This document shows positions 24,135 through 34,093 of a DNA stretch of 64,000 bases, in pieces (position 1 is the first letter of the stretch; every line of letters begins with the position of its first letter). The translations under genes and the position numbers were made by a program. Source of the stretch: Amycolatopsis tolypomycina (GTDB lineage: Bacteria; Actinomycetota; Actinomycetes; Mycobacteriales; Pseudonocardiaceae); NCBI RefSeq assembly GCF_900105945.1, contig NZ_FNSO01000003.1, positions 372,001-436,000 of the forward strand. Direction: 5' to 3'. Under the pieces are notes generated by a model. It ran no database searches. It worked only from the letters and a program-made list of their open reading frames with translations, and had not been told where the DNA came from.

Positions 24135-24869
24135 TCACTCCCAGCGAAAGAGCCTCGCCGCCAGAACCGTTCCGAACACCGCAAAGGCGGCGAGGGCGGC
24201 CAGCTGCAGCGGCTGCACGCCGGTGCCGACCCAGGCGTCCTGCAGTGCCTGCGAACCCGGCGGCACGTAGTCGCCGATCCGGCGGAGGACCTCCGGCAGG
24301 AACGGCCGCGGCAGGTAGACGCCGCCGAAGAACATGATCGGGAGGAAAGCGATCATCGCGACCCCGGACGCGGCCTTGGACGTGCGGGCGACCGCGGCCG
24401 CGATCAGGCCGAGCGCGAACGTCGCGACGACCCCGAGCACCAGCGTCAGCGCGAACGACAGCGGGTGTTGCGGCAGCGGGACGTCGTAGACGGCGTTGCC
24501 CAGCCCCAGCACGAGCGCGATGCCCGCCAGCGACACGGCGACGTGGATGAGCAGCTGCGCGCCGAGCAGGTTGGCCGGGTGCACCGGCGTCGTGGCCAGC
24601 CGGCGCAGCACGCCCTGCTCGCGGTAGGTGGCGACGGCGGCCGGGATCGACTGCAGCGCGAGCATCGCCAGGCTGATCACGACCAGCGACGGCACCCAGG
24701 CGTCGATGAGCCGGTACCCGCCGGCGGCTTCGTGGGGCTCGCGCATGCCGGGGATGGCGCCGATGGCGAGCAGCAGGATCGACGGCAGCAGCAGGCCGCC
24801 GAGCGCCATGAAGGGCGAGCGCAGGAAGAGTTTCGTTTCGGTGCTGGTGATCTTGGCGAAGGTGTTCAC
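24135..24869 (-). CDS. ABC-2 type transporter permease
   Basis: A 244-residue permease with about six membrane segments (ALGGLLLPSILLLAIGAI, WVPSLVVISLAMLALQSI, LLIHVAVSLAGIALVLGLG and others) and the ABC-2 motif region AFLPIMFFGGVYLPR. GTG 24869 overlaps the stop of the upstream ATPase by 4 bp, so the two are one exporter. A divergent histidine kinase/response regulator pair begins 170 bp upstream of the ATPase, a common arrangement for stress- or lipid-responsive exporters. Substrate unknown. Confidence 0.9.
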   Translation of the reverse strand: MNTFAKITSTETKLFLRSPFMALGGLLLPSILLLAIGAIPGMREPHEAAGGYRLIDAWVPSLVVISLAMLALQSIPAAVATYREQGVLRRLATTPVHPANLLGAQLLIHVAVSLAGIALVLGLGNAVYDVPLPQHPLSFALTLVLGVVATFALGLIAAAVARTSKAASGVAMIAFLPIMFFGGVYLPRPFLPEVLRRIGDYVPPGSQALQDAWVGTGVQPLQLAALAAFAVFGTVLAARLFRWE

Positions 24870-25579
24870 CGGGCGCTCCTGGTCAGCGAGACGAACGCAT
24901 CGTCCAAAGTGGATGCTCCGGCCGCGGCGCGGAGCTCGGTCGGGGTGCCGGTGGCGACCACGCGCCCGGCGTCGAAGATCGCCACGCGGTCGCAGAGCCG
25001 CTCGGCTTCGTCCATGAAGTGGGTGACGAGCAGGACCGTGACGCCGGTGGCGCGGACGTCTTCGACGAGCCGCCACGTTTCGCGGCGGGCGTGCGGGTCG
25101 AGCCCGGTGGTCAGCTCGTCGAGGATCGCCAGCTCCGGCCGGCCCACCAGGGCCAGCGCGATCGAGACGCGTTGCTTCTGGCCGCCGGAGAGCTTTCCGA
25201 AGTAGCTGCGGGCGTGGTCGCGCAGGTCGAGCTGGTCGAGCAGGACGTCGATGTCAGCCGGCTCGGCGTAGAAGGAGGCGAACAGCTCCAGCGCCTCGCG
25301 CACCCGCAGCGTCGCGGGCAGCTGGCTCTCCTGCAGCTGAACCCCGACGCGGCGGGTGAGCGCCGCGTGCTCGGTCGCCGGGTCGAGGCCGAGCACGGAG
25401 ATCGTGCCGCCGTCGGCCCGGCGGAGTCCCTGGAGGCATTCGACGGTGGTGGTCTTCCCGGCGCCGTTCGTGCCGAGGATGCCGAAGATTTCGCCGCGCT
25501 CGACGGTGAACGAAACGCCGTCGACCGCGACCCGGGTGCCGTAGCGCTTGCGGAGGTCGGTGACTTCGATGAGTGGCAT
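24866..25579 (-). CDS. ABC transporter ATP-binding protein
   Basis: A 237-residue ATPase with Walker A GTNGAGKTT, signature KLSGGQKQRVSIALA, and Walker B LAILDELTTGLD, in which the usual Pro of DEP is Leu; the catalytic Glu is present. The switch His is in LLVTHFMDEAE. ATG 25579 was preferred over an upstream TTG. It is coupled to the permease by GTGA. The exporter is probably controlled by the neighbouring two-component system, by context. Confidence 0.92.
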   Translation of the reverse strand: MPLIEVTDLRKRYGTRVAVDGVSFTVERGEIFGILGTNGAGKTTTVECLQGLRRADGGTISVLGLDPATEHAALTRRVGVQLQESQLPATLRVREALELFASFYAEPADIDVLLDQLDLRDHARSYFGKLSGGQKQRVSIALALVGRPELAILDELTTGLDPHARRETWRLVEDVRATGVTVLLVTHFMDEAERLCDRVAIFDAGRVVATGTPTELRAAAGASTLDDAFVSLTRSAR

Positions 25580-25748
25580 GGGAATCAAGCTACGAACCGG
25601 CGGCCGCCGCGGTAATGACGCTGAAACCCCAGCTCAGGTAGCGTTTTGCTGAGGCGGGGGTGGGGCTGGACCCACCCCGTTCGGGGGGCTTCGGGCAGTG
25701 CGCGGCCCGGTGCCGGTCGGCGAGGATCTCGGGGGAAGGAGGTGCCGG

Positions 25749-27569
25749 ATGAGGTACCTGCGTGCGGTCGGCCGGGCACTGGCGCTGGCCGCGTACTCGT
25801 TGCTCAGCTGGCTCGACGTGCTCGTTCAGCTGATCGCGTTCGTGCTGCTCTGCGGCGGGCTCTTCTTCTTCCTCGGCCCCGCGGTCGAATGGGCACGCAG
25901 GCGGTCGGCGGTGGCCAGGACGCTGGCCGCGCGCTGGTGCGGCGTCGAGGTCGCAACGCCGTACCGGCCGGAGCCACCCGAGCCGGTGCGCGAGGACGAC
26001 GGCTGGTACCGGGACGGCAAGCTGCTCTACAAGCGGGCGTTCTGGATCCGCTGGCAGCGCCGTCTCACTTGGGCGCTGGAGGACCCGGCGGCGAACCGCG
26101 AATTCACCTGGCAGCTGGTGAACCCGCTGGTGACGCTGCTGCTGCCGGTGGCCGTCCTGCTCGGCGGGCCGCGGGTGCTGCGCGGCTACGGCCGGTGGAC
26201 GCGCTGGTGGCTCGGACCGCGCCCGCCCGCCGAACGGCCCCGGAACCGGGTGCACCGGCACCTCGAAGCGCTGGGCCACCAGTTCGGCATCCTCGCGCTT
26301 TCCGTGGTGCAGCTGGTCTTTTCGGCGGTCCAGCTGGTGGTCGTCGCCGTCGCCACGCCGCTGGCGCCCCCGGTCGTGCTGAAGAGCCGCTCGATCACCG
26401 ACACCCTGCGCCGCGAAACCGAAAACTGGACCGGGGTGCGGATCGCCCGGCCGTACCGGCCGCCGCCCGGGGTGCCGCTGCCCCGCGCCGACGGGCTCTA
26501 CCAAGTCGGCCGGCAGCTGTACGAAGAAATGTTCTGGCCGCTCCAGAACGCCCGCACGCGGTGGATCCTGGGTGACCGGGCCACCTGGCGGGACATGGCA
26601 GGCGGCGCACTGAGCACCCTCGTGTCGCTCGCTTGCTCGTTGCCGGCGCTCGTGTTGTTCGGCTGGGGCATGACCGGCGTCTGGCTGCTCTGGGTGTGGC
26701 GGCCGTTCGTGTCGTCACGTGTCCAGTGGTCCCCGCTGCCCGAGGTGTCGACGCACCTCGGTGCGCTCGCGCAGACGCCGTTGATCCTGCTCGCGTTGGC
26801 GGCGGCATTGGCGCCGGCACCGTGGCTCGCCCGGCTGCAGGGGCGCTTCGCGCGGGTGTGGTTCGGGCCGACCGAGTCGGCCCGGCTGGCCCAGCGCGTC
26901 GAACGGCTCAAGCAGACGCGTTCCGACGTCACGGTCACGCAGGCGGCGGAACTGCGCCGGATCGAGCGCGACCTGCACGACGGCGTCCAGTCGCGGCTGG
27001 TCGCCATGGGCATGAAGCTGGGCGCGGTCGAGGCTTTGGTGGACTCCGACCCGGAGGCGGCGAAGCAGCTCACGGCGGAGCTGCGCGCGGCGACGTCGGA
27101 GGCGCTCACCGAGCTGCGGGCGCTGATCCGCGGGATCCACCCGCCGGTGCTGTCCGAACGCGGGCTGCTGGACGCCGTCCGCGCGCTGGCGCTGGACAGC
27201 CCGCTGAAGGCGCAGGTCACCGGCTCACTGCCGGGACGCGTCGAGGAGCCGGTGGAGGCGTGCACGTACTTCGCGGTGTCCGAACTGCTGGGCAACGCGG
27301 CGAAGCACGGCGCGAAGCGGGTGACGATCGAGGTGGGGTTCGCCGACGATCTTTTGACAGTGGTGGTGACCGACGACGGCCCGGGCGGCGCGAACCCGGC
27401 TCGTGGTTCGGGACTGCGGGGAATCGAGCGCCGGTTGGGTGGCTTCGACGGTAGGTTGACGCTGACCAGCCCGATCGGCGGCCCGACGAAGGCGACCCTG
27501 GAGATCCCGTGTCAGATCGACCAAGAACCCTCGTCGCCGAGGACCAGTACCTCCTCCGAGACGGCCTGA
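25749..27569 (+). CDS. sensor histidine kinase with duplicated membrane sensor region
   Basis: A 606-residue membrane kinase. The phosphoacceptor is H410 in ERDLHDGVQSRL, of the HisKA_3 type, and the HATPase domain has ELLGNAAKHGAKRV and VTDDGPGG. The N-terminal half contains two similar copies of a membrane/loop unit, at about residues 70 and 233, sharing PYRP, DG(W/L)Y and LY..FW motifs with membrane helices between. GGAAGGAGG precedes ATG 25749. It pairs with the response regulator whose start overlaps the kinase 3' end by 61 bp. Confidence 0.92.
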   Translation: MRYLRAVGRALALAAYSLLSWLDVLVQLIAFVLLCGGLFFFLGPAVEWARRRSAVARTLAARWCGVEVATPYRPEPPEPVREDDGWYRDGKLLYKRAFWIRWQRRLTWALEDPAANREFTWQLVNPLVTLLLPVAVLLGGPRVLRGYGRWTRWWLGPRPPAERPRNRVHRHLEALGHQFGILALSVVQLVFSAVQLVVVAVATPLAPPVVLKSRSITDTLRRETENWTGVRIARPYRPPPGVPLPRADGLYQVGRQLYEEMFWPLQNARTRWILGDRATWRDMAGGALSTLVSLACSLPALVLFGWGMTGVWLLWVWRPFVSSRVQWSPLPEVSTHLGALAQTPLILLALAAALAPAPWLARLQGRFARVWFGPTESARLAQRVERLKQTRSDVTVTQAAELRRIERDLHDGVQSRLVAMGMKLGAVEALVDSDPEAAKQLTAELRAATSEALTELRALIRGIHPPVLSERGLLDAVRALALDSPLKAQVTGSLPGRVEEPVEACTYFAVSELLGNAAKHGAKRVTIEVGFADDLLTVVVTDDGPGGANPARGSGLRGIERRLGGFDGRLTLTSPIGGPTKATLEIPCQIDQEPSSPRTSTSSETA

Positions 27570-28162
27570 CGCATCTCCTGACCGCACACGGCTTCGACGT
27601 CGTCGCGGCGGTCGCCACCGGCCCCGAACTGGTGGCCGCGTTGCGCGCGCACCGCCCCGAGGTGTCCATTGTGGACGTCCGGATGCCGCCGACGAACACC
27701 GACGAAGGGCTGCAGGCCGCGCTGGCCGCCCGCCGGGAAGTGCCTGGCCTGCCGATTCTTGTGTTGTCCCAGCACGTCGAGCAGCTGTACGCGCGCGAAC
27801 TGCTGGCCGACGGCACCGGCGCGATCGGCTACCTGCTGAAGGACCGCGTGTTCAACGCGGAGCAGTTCATCGACGCCGTCCGCCGGGTCGCGGCCGGCGG
27901 CACCGTGATGGACCCCGAGGTGATCGCCAAACTGGTGGCGGGCAACGCTTCCGACCCGCTCTCCGCGTTGACCCCGCGCGAGCGCGAGGTCCTGTCGCTG
28001 ATGGCGGAAGGCTGCTCGAACGCGGCGATCGCGTCCCGGCTGCACTTCAGCGAAGGAGCGGTCGGCAAGCACACGGCGAACATCTTCGCGAAGCTCGGCA
28101 TCTCGGCTTCGGACGACACGAACCGCCGCGTGCTCGCCGTGCTGGCGTACCTGGGTTCCTAG
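27509..28162 (+). CDS. NarL/LuxR-type response regulator
   Basis: A 217-residue regulator. The receiver domain has the phosphoacceptor D56 in VSIVDVRMPP, the conserved Lys in YLLKDRV and the Thr/Ser position near LVLSQH. The C-terminal LuxR helix-turn-helix starts at LTPREREVLSLMAEGCSN. It starts at GTG 61 bp inside the kinase gene, showing coupling. It probably acts on the adjacent divergent ABC exporter and perhaps its own operon. It ends with a 4-bp overlap with the convergent fprA-like gene. Confidence 0.93.
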   Translation: MSDRPRTLVAEDQYLLRDGLTHLLTAHGFDVVAAVATGPELVAALRAHRPEVSIVDVRMPPTNTDEGLQAALAARREVPGLPILVLSQHVEQLYARELLADGTGAIGYLLKDRVFNAEQFIDAVRRVAAGGTVMDPEVIAKLVAGNASDPLSALTPREREVLSLMAEGCSNAAIASRLHFSEGAVGKHTANIFAKLGISASDDTNRRVLAVLAYLGS

Positions 28163-29514
28163 CCGCGCGAAATCCGGGTCATCTCGTCGCGCTCGACGAC
28201 CTTCACCCGCTCGCGGCCCGCCGCCGAGCCCAGCGCCTTCTCGTGGGCGTCGAGCCGGCCCCAGCCGTCCCAGTTGGTGAACGGGATGCCGCGGGTCTCG
28301 AGGAAGTCGAGGATCGCGTCCGGCGAGGCGAACTTCGGGGCGGTGAGGGTGTCCGCGTCCGCCAGGAGGCTGGCGATCGTCTCCGCCGCGTCGCCCTTCG
28401 TGTGGCCGATCAGGCCCACCGGGCCGCGCTTGATCCAGCCCGTCACGTACACGCCCGGCAGCTGGTTCTCGTCCAGGTCGAGCACGCGCCCGGCCTGGTT
28501 CGGGACGACGCCCGCCACGTGGTCGAACGGCAGTTCCGGCAGGTGCGACGACAGGTAGCCGACCGCGCGGTACACGGCCTGGACGTCCCAGTCGTGGAAC
28601 TCGCCCGTGCCGCGGACGTTCCCGTCGCCGGTCAGCTCCGTGCGCTCGGTGCGCAGGCCCGTCACGCGACCGTCCTCGCCGAGGACCTCGGCCGGCGAGT
28701 GGAAGAAGTGCAGGTGCAGCCGCCGCGGCCGGGTGCCCGGCTCGCGGATGGCCCACTCCTGCAGCGTCTTCACCACCATGTCGATCTGCTTCGACGCGCG
28801 CAGGGCCGCGATGCTGCCGTCGTCGAACTCGATGTCCTCCGGGTACACGATGACCTCGACGTTCGGCGAGTGGTCCAGCTCGCGCAGCTCCAGCGGCGTG
28901 AACTTCGCCTGGGCCGGCCCGCGGCGGCCGAACACGTGCACGTCGGTGACCGGGCTGGCCTTGAGGCCCTGGTAGACGTTGTCCGGGATGTCGGTGGTCA
29001 GCAGCTCGTCGGCCGTCTTCGCCAGGACCCGCGCCACGTCCAGCGCGACGTTCCCGACGCCGAGCACCGCGACCGAAGACGCGGTCAGCGGCCACGTGCG
29101 CGGCACGTCGGGGTGGCCGTCGTACCAGGACACGAAGTCGGCGGCGCCGTAGCTGCCGTCCAGGTCGATGCCCGGGATGTCGAGCGCGCGGTCGGCGGAC
29201 GCGCCGGTCGAGAAGATCACCGCGTCGTAGAACTCGCGCAGCTCGTCGAGCTTGATGTCGGTGCCGTAGTCGATGTTGCCGAGCAGCCGGATGTTCGGCT
29301 TCGAGAGCACCTTCTCCAGCGCCGTCACGATGCCCTTGATGCGCGGGTGGTCGGGCGCGACGCCGTACCGGATCAGCCCGAACGGCGCGGGCATGCGCTC
29401 GAACAGGTCGATCTGCACATCGGCGTCGGACTTGTCCAGGATGTCGGCGGCGTAGATACCGGCGGGACCGGCACCGACCACGGCTGCGCGAAGAGAACGG
29501 CTCACTCGCTCCAC
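28159..29514 (-). CDS. fprA: ferredoxin-NADP(+) reductase, FprA type
   Basis: A 451-residue adrenodoxin-reductase-like flavoprotein. FAD binding is shown by VVGAGPAGIYAADIL near residue 12 and NADP binding by VLGVGNVALDVARVL. The conserved FGLIRYGVAPDHPRIK and the late VYVTGWIKRGPVGLIGHTKGDA are typical of FprA. It passes electrons between NADPH and ferredoxins, for example to P450s. The start region (GTG 29514 or 29502) directly abuts an iron-box-like sequence, suggesting iron-dependent control. Confidence 0.92.
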   Translation of the reverse strand: MERVSRSLRAAVVGAGPAGIYAADILDKSDADVQIDLFERMPAPFGLIRYGVAPDHPRIKGIVTALEKVLSKPNIRLLGNIDYGTDIKLDELREFYDAVIFSTGASADRALDIPGIDLDGSYGAADFVSWYDGHPDVPRTWPLTASSVAVLGVGNVALDVARVLAKTADELLTTDIPDNVYQGLKASPVTDVHVFGRRGPAQAKFTPLELRELDHSPNVEVIVYPEDIEFDDGSIAALRASKQIDMVVKTLQEWAIREPGTRPRRLHLHFFHSPAEVLGEDGRVTGLRTERTELTGDGNVRGTGEFHDWDVQAVYRAVGYLSSHLPELPFDHVAGVVPNQAGRVLDLDENQLPGVYVTGWIKRGPVGLIGHTKGDAAETIASLLADADTLTAPKFASPDAILDFLETRGIPFTNWDGWGRLDAHEKALGSAAGRERVKVVERDEMTRISRG

Positions 29515-29520
29515 GGTAAG

Positions 29521-29539
29521 TTAGGGTCGCCTTACTTGA
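29521..29539. promoter_or_regulatory. candidate IdeR/DtxR iron box
   Basis: TTAGGGTCGCCTTACTTGA agrees with the 19-bp consensus TWAGGTWAGSCTWACCTWA at 15 positions by my alignment. It begins 7 bp upstream of the fprA start codon and lies in the 76-bp divergent region before the amidotransferase gene. The site is inferred from consensus only. Confidence 0.5.
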
Positions 29540-29590
29540 AATGTGATTTGGCGTACGGTCCACGGACTGGGAGCCGGTAAGCTCGGCGCC

Positions 29591-30235
29591 ATGCGCGTTC
29601 TCGTCGTCGACAACTACGACAGCTTCGTCTACAACCTGGTCCAGTACCTGGCCCAGCTCGGCGCCGACTGCACGGTCTGGCGCAACGACGTCGTCGACCT
29701 CGACCGCGTGCCCGAGTTCGACGCCGTGCTCGTCTCACCCGGCCCGGGCACCCCCGAACGCGCCGGCCAGAGCATGGACGTCATCCGCAAGTGCGCCGAG
29801 ACGCGCACGCCGATGCTGGGCGTCTGCCTCGGCCACCAGGCGCTCGGCGTCGTCTACGGCGCCACCGTCGACCGCGCGCCCGAGCTGCTCCACGGCAAGA
29901 CGAGCCAGGTGCGCCACACCGGCGCCGGCATCCTGGGCGACCTGCCCGAGGAGTTCACGGCCACCCGCTACCACTCGCTGACCGTGGTGCCCGAGACGAT
30001 CTCCGACGCCGTTTTCGAGATCACCGGCCGCACCGAGTCGGGCATCGTGATGGGCATGCGCCACCGCGAGCTGCCGCTGGAAGGCGTCCAGTTCCACCCG
30101 GAGTCCGTGCTCACCGAGGGCGGCCACCGGATGCTCGCGAACTGGCTGGCCACCGCGGGCCACCCCGTCGACCCAGCCCGGGTCGACGAGCTCGAGCGCG
30201 CGACCAAGGCGCTCCAGAAGGCCGCTGTTGCGTGA
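29591..30235 (+). CDS. TrpG/PabA-type glutamine amidotransferase
   Basis: A 214-residue class I glutamine amidotransferase. Cys79 lies in the nucleophile loop GVCLGHQ, the oxyanion loop is LVSPGPGTP, and the His-Glu of the triad is in QFHPES. It supplies ammonia to an anthranilate or aminodeoxychorismate synthase large subunit, which is not in this window. The orthologous near-origin gene in mycobacteria is called trpG/pabA. It is translationally coupled (GTGA) to an ABC ATPase, an unusual partner. Confidence 0.92.
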   Translation: MRVLVVDNYDSFVYNLVQYLAQLGADCTVWRNDVVDLDRVPEFDAVLVSPGPGTPERAGQSMDVIRKCAETRTPMLGVCLGHQALGVVYGATVDRAPELLHGKTSQVRHTGAGILGDLPEEFTATRYHSLTVVPETISDAVFEITGRTESGIVMGMRHRELPLEGVQFHPESVLTEGGHRMLANWLATAGHPVDPARVDELERATKALQKAAVA

Positions 30236-31023
30236 TCCGGCTCGCGGGGGTCGGCAAGCGGTACGGGCGCGGTGACTTCGTCCTGCGCGACGTCGACCTG
30301 ACCGTCGAGCCCGGGCACGTCGTCGGCGTCCTCGGCAGCAACGGCTCCGGGAAGTCGACGCTGCTGCGGATCATGGCCGGCGTCTCGCACGCCACCACCG
30401 GCACGGTGCACGGCACCCCGCGGATCGGCTACCTGCCGGACCGCTTCCCGGCAGGCCAGCGCATGGGCGCCCGCGCCTACCTGCGGCACATGGCGCGCAT
30501 CCACGGGCTCGCCGACCTCTCGGTGATCGACCCGCTGCTCGAACGGCTCGCCCTCGTCGGCGGCCCGGCCGCCCCGCTGCGGACGCTCTCCAAGGGCAAC
30601 GCGCAGAAGGTCGGGCTCGCGCAGGCCGTCATGGTCCGCCCCGACCTGCTGATCCTCGACGAGCCGTGGTCCGGCCTCGACGTCGGCACGCACACGATCC
30701 TCGGCGAGCTCGTCGCCGAGACGCGGGCGCGCGGGGCGAGCGTCGTGTTCACCGACCACCGGCCGCAGGTGGTGCACGACCACGCCGACGTCGTCCACCT
30801 CATGCACGAAGGCCGGCTCACGGCGGAAAGCGCGGAGCCGACCACCCGGATCGTGCTGCGCGGCGGCGGCACCGGCTGGGCGGACGAGCCCGGCGTGCGG
30901 CACGCCGTCACCGAGGGCGCCCACGTCGTGCTCACGGTCGAGCTCGCCCGCGTCGACGCCGTCCTGCGGCGCGCCCTCGACGACGGCTGGTCGGTGCGGG
31001 AGGTGGCGCCGTGCTCGCCCTGA
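30232..31023 (+). CDS. ABC transporter ATP-binding protein
   Basis: A 263-residue ATPase. Walker A is GSNGSGKST, the signature is degenerate as LSKGNAQKVGLAQA, and Walker B is LLILDEPWSGLD. A late switch His occurs in FTDHRPQ. The C-terminal 60 residues are an extra domain (EPTTRIVLRGGGTGWADEPG and a VDAVLRRAL helix). It starts at GTG over the amidotransferase stop and overlaps the following membrane gene by 13 bp, giving a three-gene coupled unit. Confidence 0.88.
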   Translation: MIRLAGVGKRYGRGDFVLRDVDLTVEPGHVVGVLGSNGSGKSTLLRIMAGVSHATTGTVHGTPRIGYLPDRFPAGQRMGARAYLRHMARIHGLADLSVIDPLLERLALVGGPAAPLRTLSKGNAQKVGLAQAVMVRPDLLILDEPWSGLDVGTHTILGELVAETRARGASVVFTDHRPQVVHDHADVVHLMHEGRLTAESAEPTTRIVLRGGGTGWADEPGVRHAVTEGAHVVLTVELARVDAVLRRALDDGWSVREVAPCSP

Positions 31024-31652
31024 CCCGCTACTACCTGGCGTTGCTCGGTCATTCGCAGCGGTACCTGCCGGCGCTGCTGGCCTACCTCGCGCTGTGCGTG
31101 ATCCTCTACGCCGACCCGCATTCGCCGCCGCTGCCGCTGTTCGGCATCAGCGCCGGCGGGCTGCTGGTCGTCTCGTGCTGGCTGACGATCGCACTGCTCG
31201 ACATCGAAGATCCGGTGCAGCGCCTGGTGACACTGAGCCACGCGCGGCAGTGGCGCCGGATGATCACCGGCGCGATCCTCACCGTGCTGGCCTGCTCGCT
31301 GGTCCTCACCGCGATCACCGAGGTGTGGTCGGCGCTCAAGTCGTTCAAGGTCCAGCCGGCCGCGCTCGGCATCGGGCTGCTGGCGCACCTGGCGTGCGCG
31401 CTGCTGGGCATCGCGATCGCGCTGCCGTGTTCGCGGCTGCTGGTCCACCGCATCGGCTGGACCGTGCTCGCCGCCGTGGTCACCCTCGTCGTCGTCCTGC
31501 TGGCGAAGATCCCGCTGGTCCACCCGCTGCTGCACGCCCTGACCGACGAGGAACCGGTCGGCGGTCCGCTGGTCCTGGCCCTGGTGACGGCGGTGGCGAT
31601 GCTGGCCGTCAGCTTCTACGCCGTCTCGGCGCTCGTGCACCGGCGCTCCTGA
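31011..31652 (+). CDS. ABC transporter membrane subunit (putative)
   Basis: A 213-residue protein with about six membrane helices (ALLAYLALCVILYA, GISAGGLLVVSCWLTIALL, MITGAILTVLACSLVLTAITE, GIGLLAHLACALLGIAIALP, WTVLAAVVTLVVVLLA, LVLALVTAVAMLAVSFYAV). Its position behind the ATPase and overlap of 13 bp support it as the permease of that transporter. Its family could not be recognised. It starts at GTG 31011. Substrate unknown. Confidence 0.8.
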   Translation: MLALTRYYLALLGHSQRYLPALLAYLALCVILYADPHSPPLPLFGISAGGLLVVSCWLTIALLDIEDPVQRLVTLSHARQWRRMITGAILTVLACSLVLTAITEVWSALKSFKVQPAALGIGLLAHLACALLGIAIALPCSRLLVHRIGWTVLAAVVTLVVVLLAKIPLVHPLLHALTDEEPVGGPLVLALVTAVAMLAVSFYAVSALVHRRS

Positions 31653-31752
31653 CTGCAAATTGCCATCTTCAATATCCGGCCCGGGCTTCCAGCCGGACCA
31701 CGCGGGCGGCTAAGGTTCGGGGCCTCTCCGATTCTGGGTGAAGGGAGATCGG

Positions 31753-32070
31753 GTGACGGCTGGGATCGTCGCGATCACCGTCCCAAACTCCGCCGACGAG
31801 CTTCCGGAGCTCGCCGCCTGGCTGCGTGGCGAAGACGAGCTCCGCGGCCGCGTCCAGGTCTTCGACGCCGTCGTGGTCGGCGTTTCGAGTTCCTCGGCCG
31901 CAGTCTTCTGCCGCTCGCTCTTCGCGTGGTTGACGCGGGGGCGGGAAGCCCGCGTCTCCCTGAAGGTCAAACGCTCGGGCGCCGCCGAAGAGCTCGAGCT
32001 CGACTTCGGGGCCGCGAGCGACGCCGACCAGGTTCTCGGTGCCGTGCAAGGGTTCCTCGACAAGTCCTGA
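31753..32070 (+). CDS. small EACC1-like protein
   Basis: A 105-residue soluble protein. ELAAWLRGEDELRGRV, a central FCRSLFAWLTRGREARVSLKV and an acidic tail resemble the effector-associated constant component 1 (EACC1) domain found in actinobacterial NTP-dependent conflict-system loci, although it is shorter than typical and no peptidase, ATPase-switch or other conflict gene is next to it. GTG 31753 with a GGGAG site was chosen. The similarity is by eye and could be coincidental. It is convergent with pknB across a strong terminator. Confidence 0.6.
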   Translation: MTAGIVAITVPNSADELPELAAWLRGEDELRGRVQVFDAVVVGVSSSSAAVFCRSLFAWLTRGREARVSLKVKRSGAAEELELDFGAASDADQVLGAVQGFLDKS

Positions 32071-32071
32071 A

Positions 32072-32117
32072 CAACGGAGAAGGCCCGCACGGCGAACCGT
32101 GCGGGCCTTCTCCGTTG
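32072..32117. terminator. bidirectional terminator between EACC1-like gene and pknB
   Basis: A perfect 21-bp stem (32072-32092 with 32097-32117) around a CGAA tetraloop separates two convergent genes. It is the strongest hairpin in the window. Confidence 0.92.
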
Positions 32118-32125
32118 GCTAGGGA

Positions 32126-34089
<1,964 letters not shown>

Positions 34090-34093
<4 letters not shown>

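Noticed and set aside
28159..31652. Secondary metabolite cluster around the amidotransferase
   Set aside because: No synthase, tailoring enzyme or regulator of such a cluster is present; the context is the conserved near-origin block.
32072..32117. Long hairpin considered as a riboswitch or attenuator
   Set aside because: It lies between two convergent stops, with a tetraloop and no leader or ligand-binding elements; a bidirectional terminator is a sufficient explanation.
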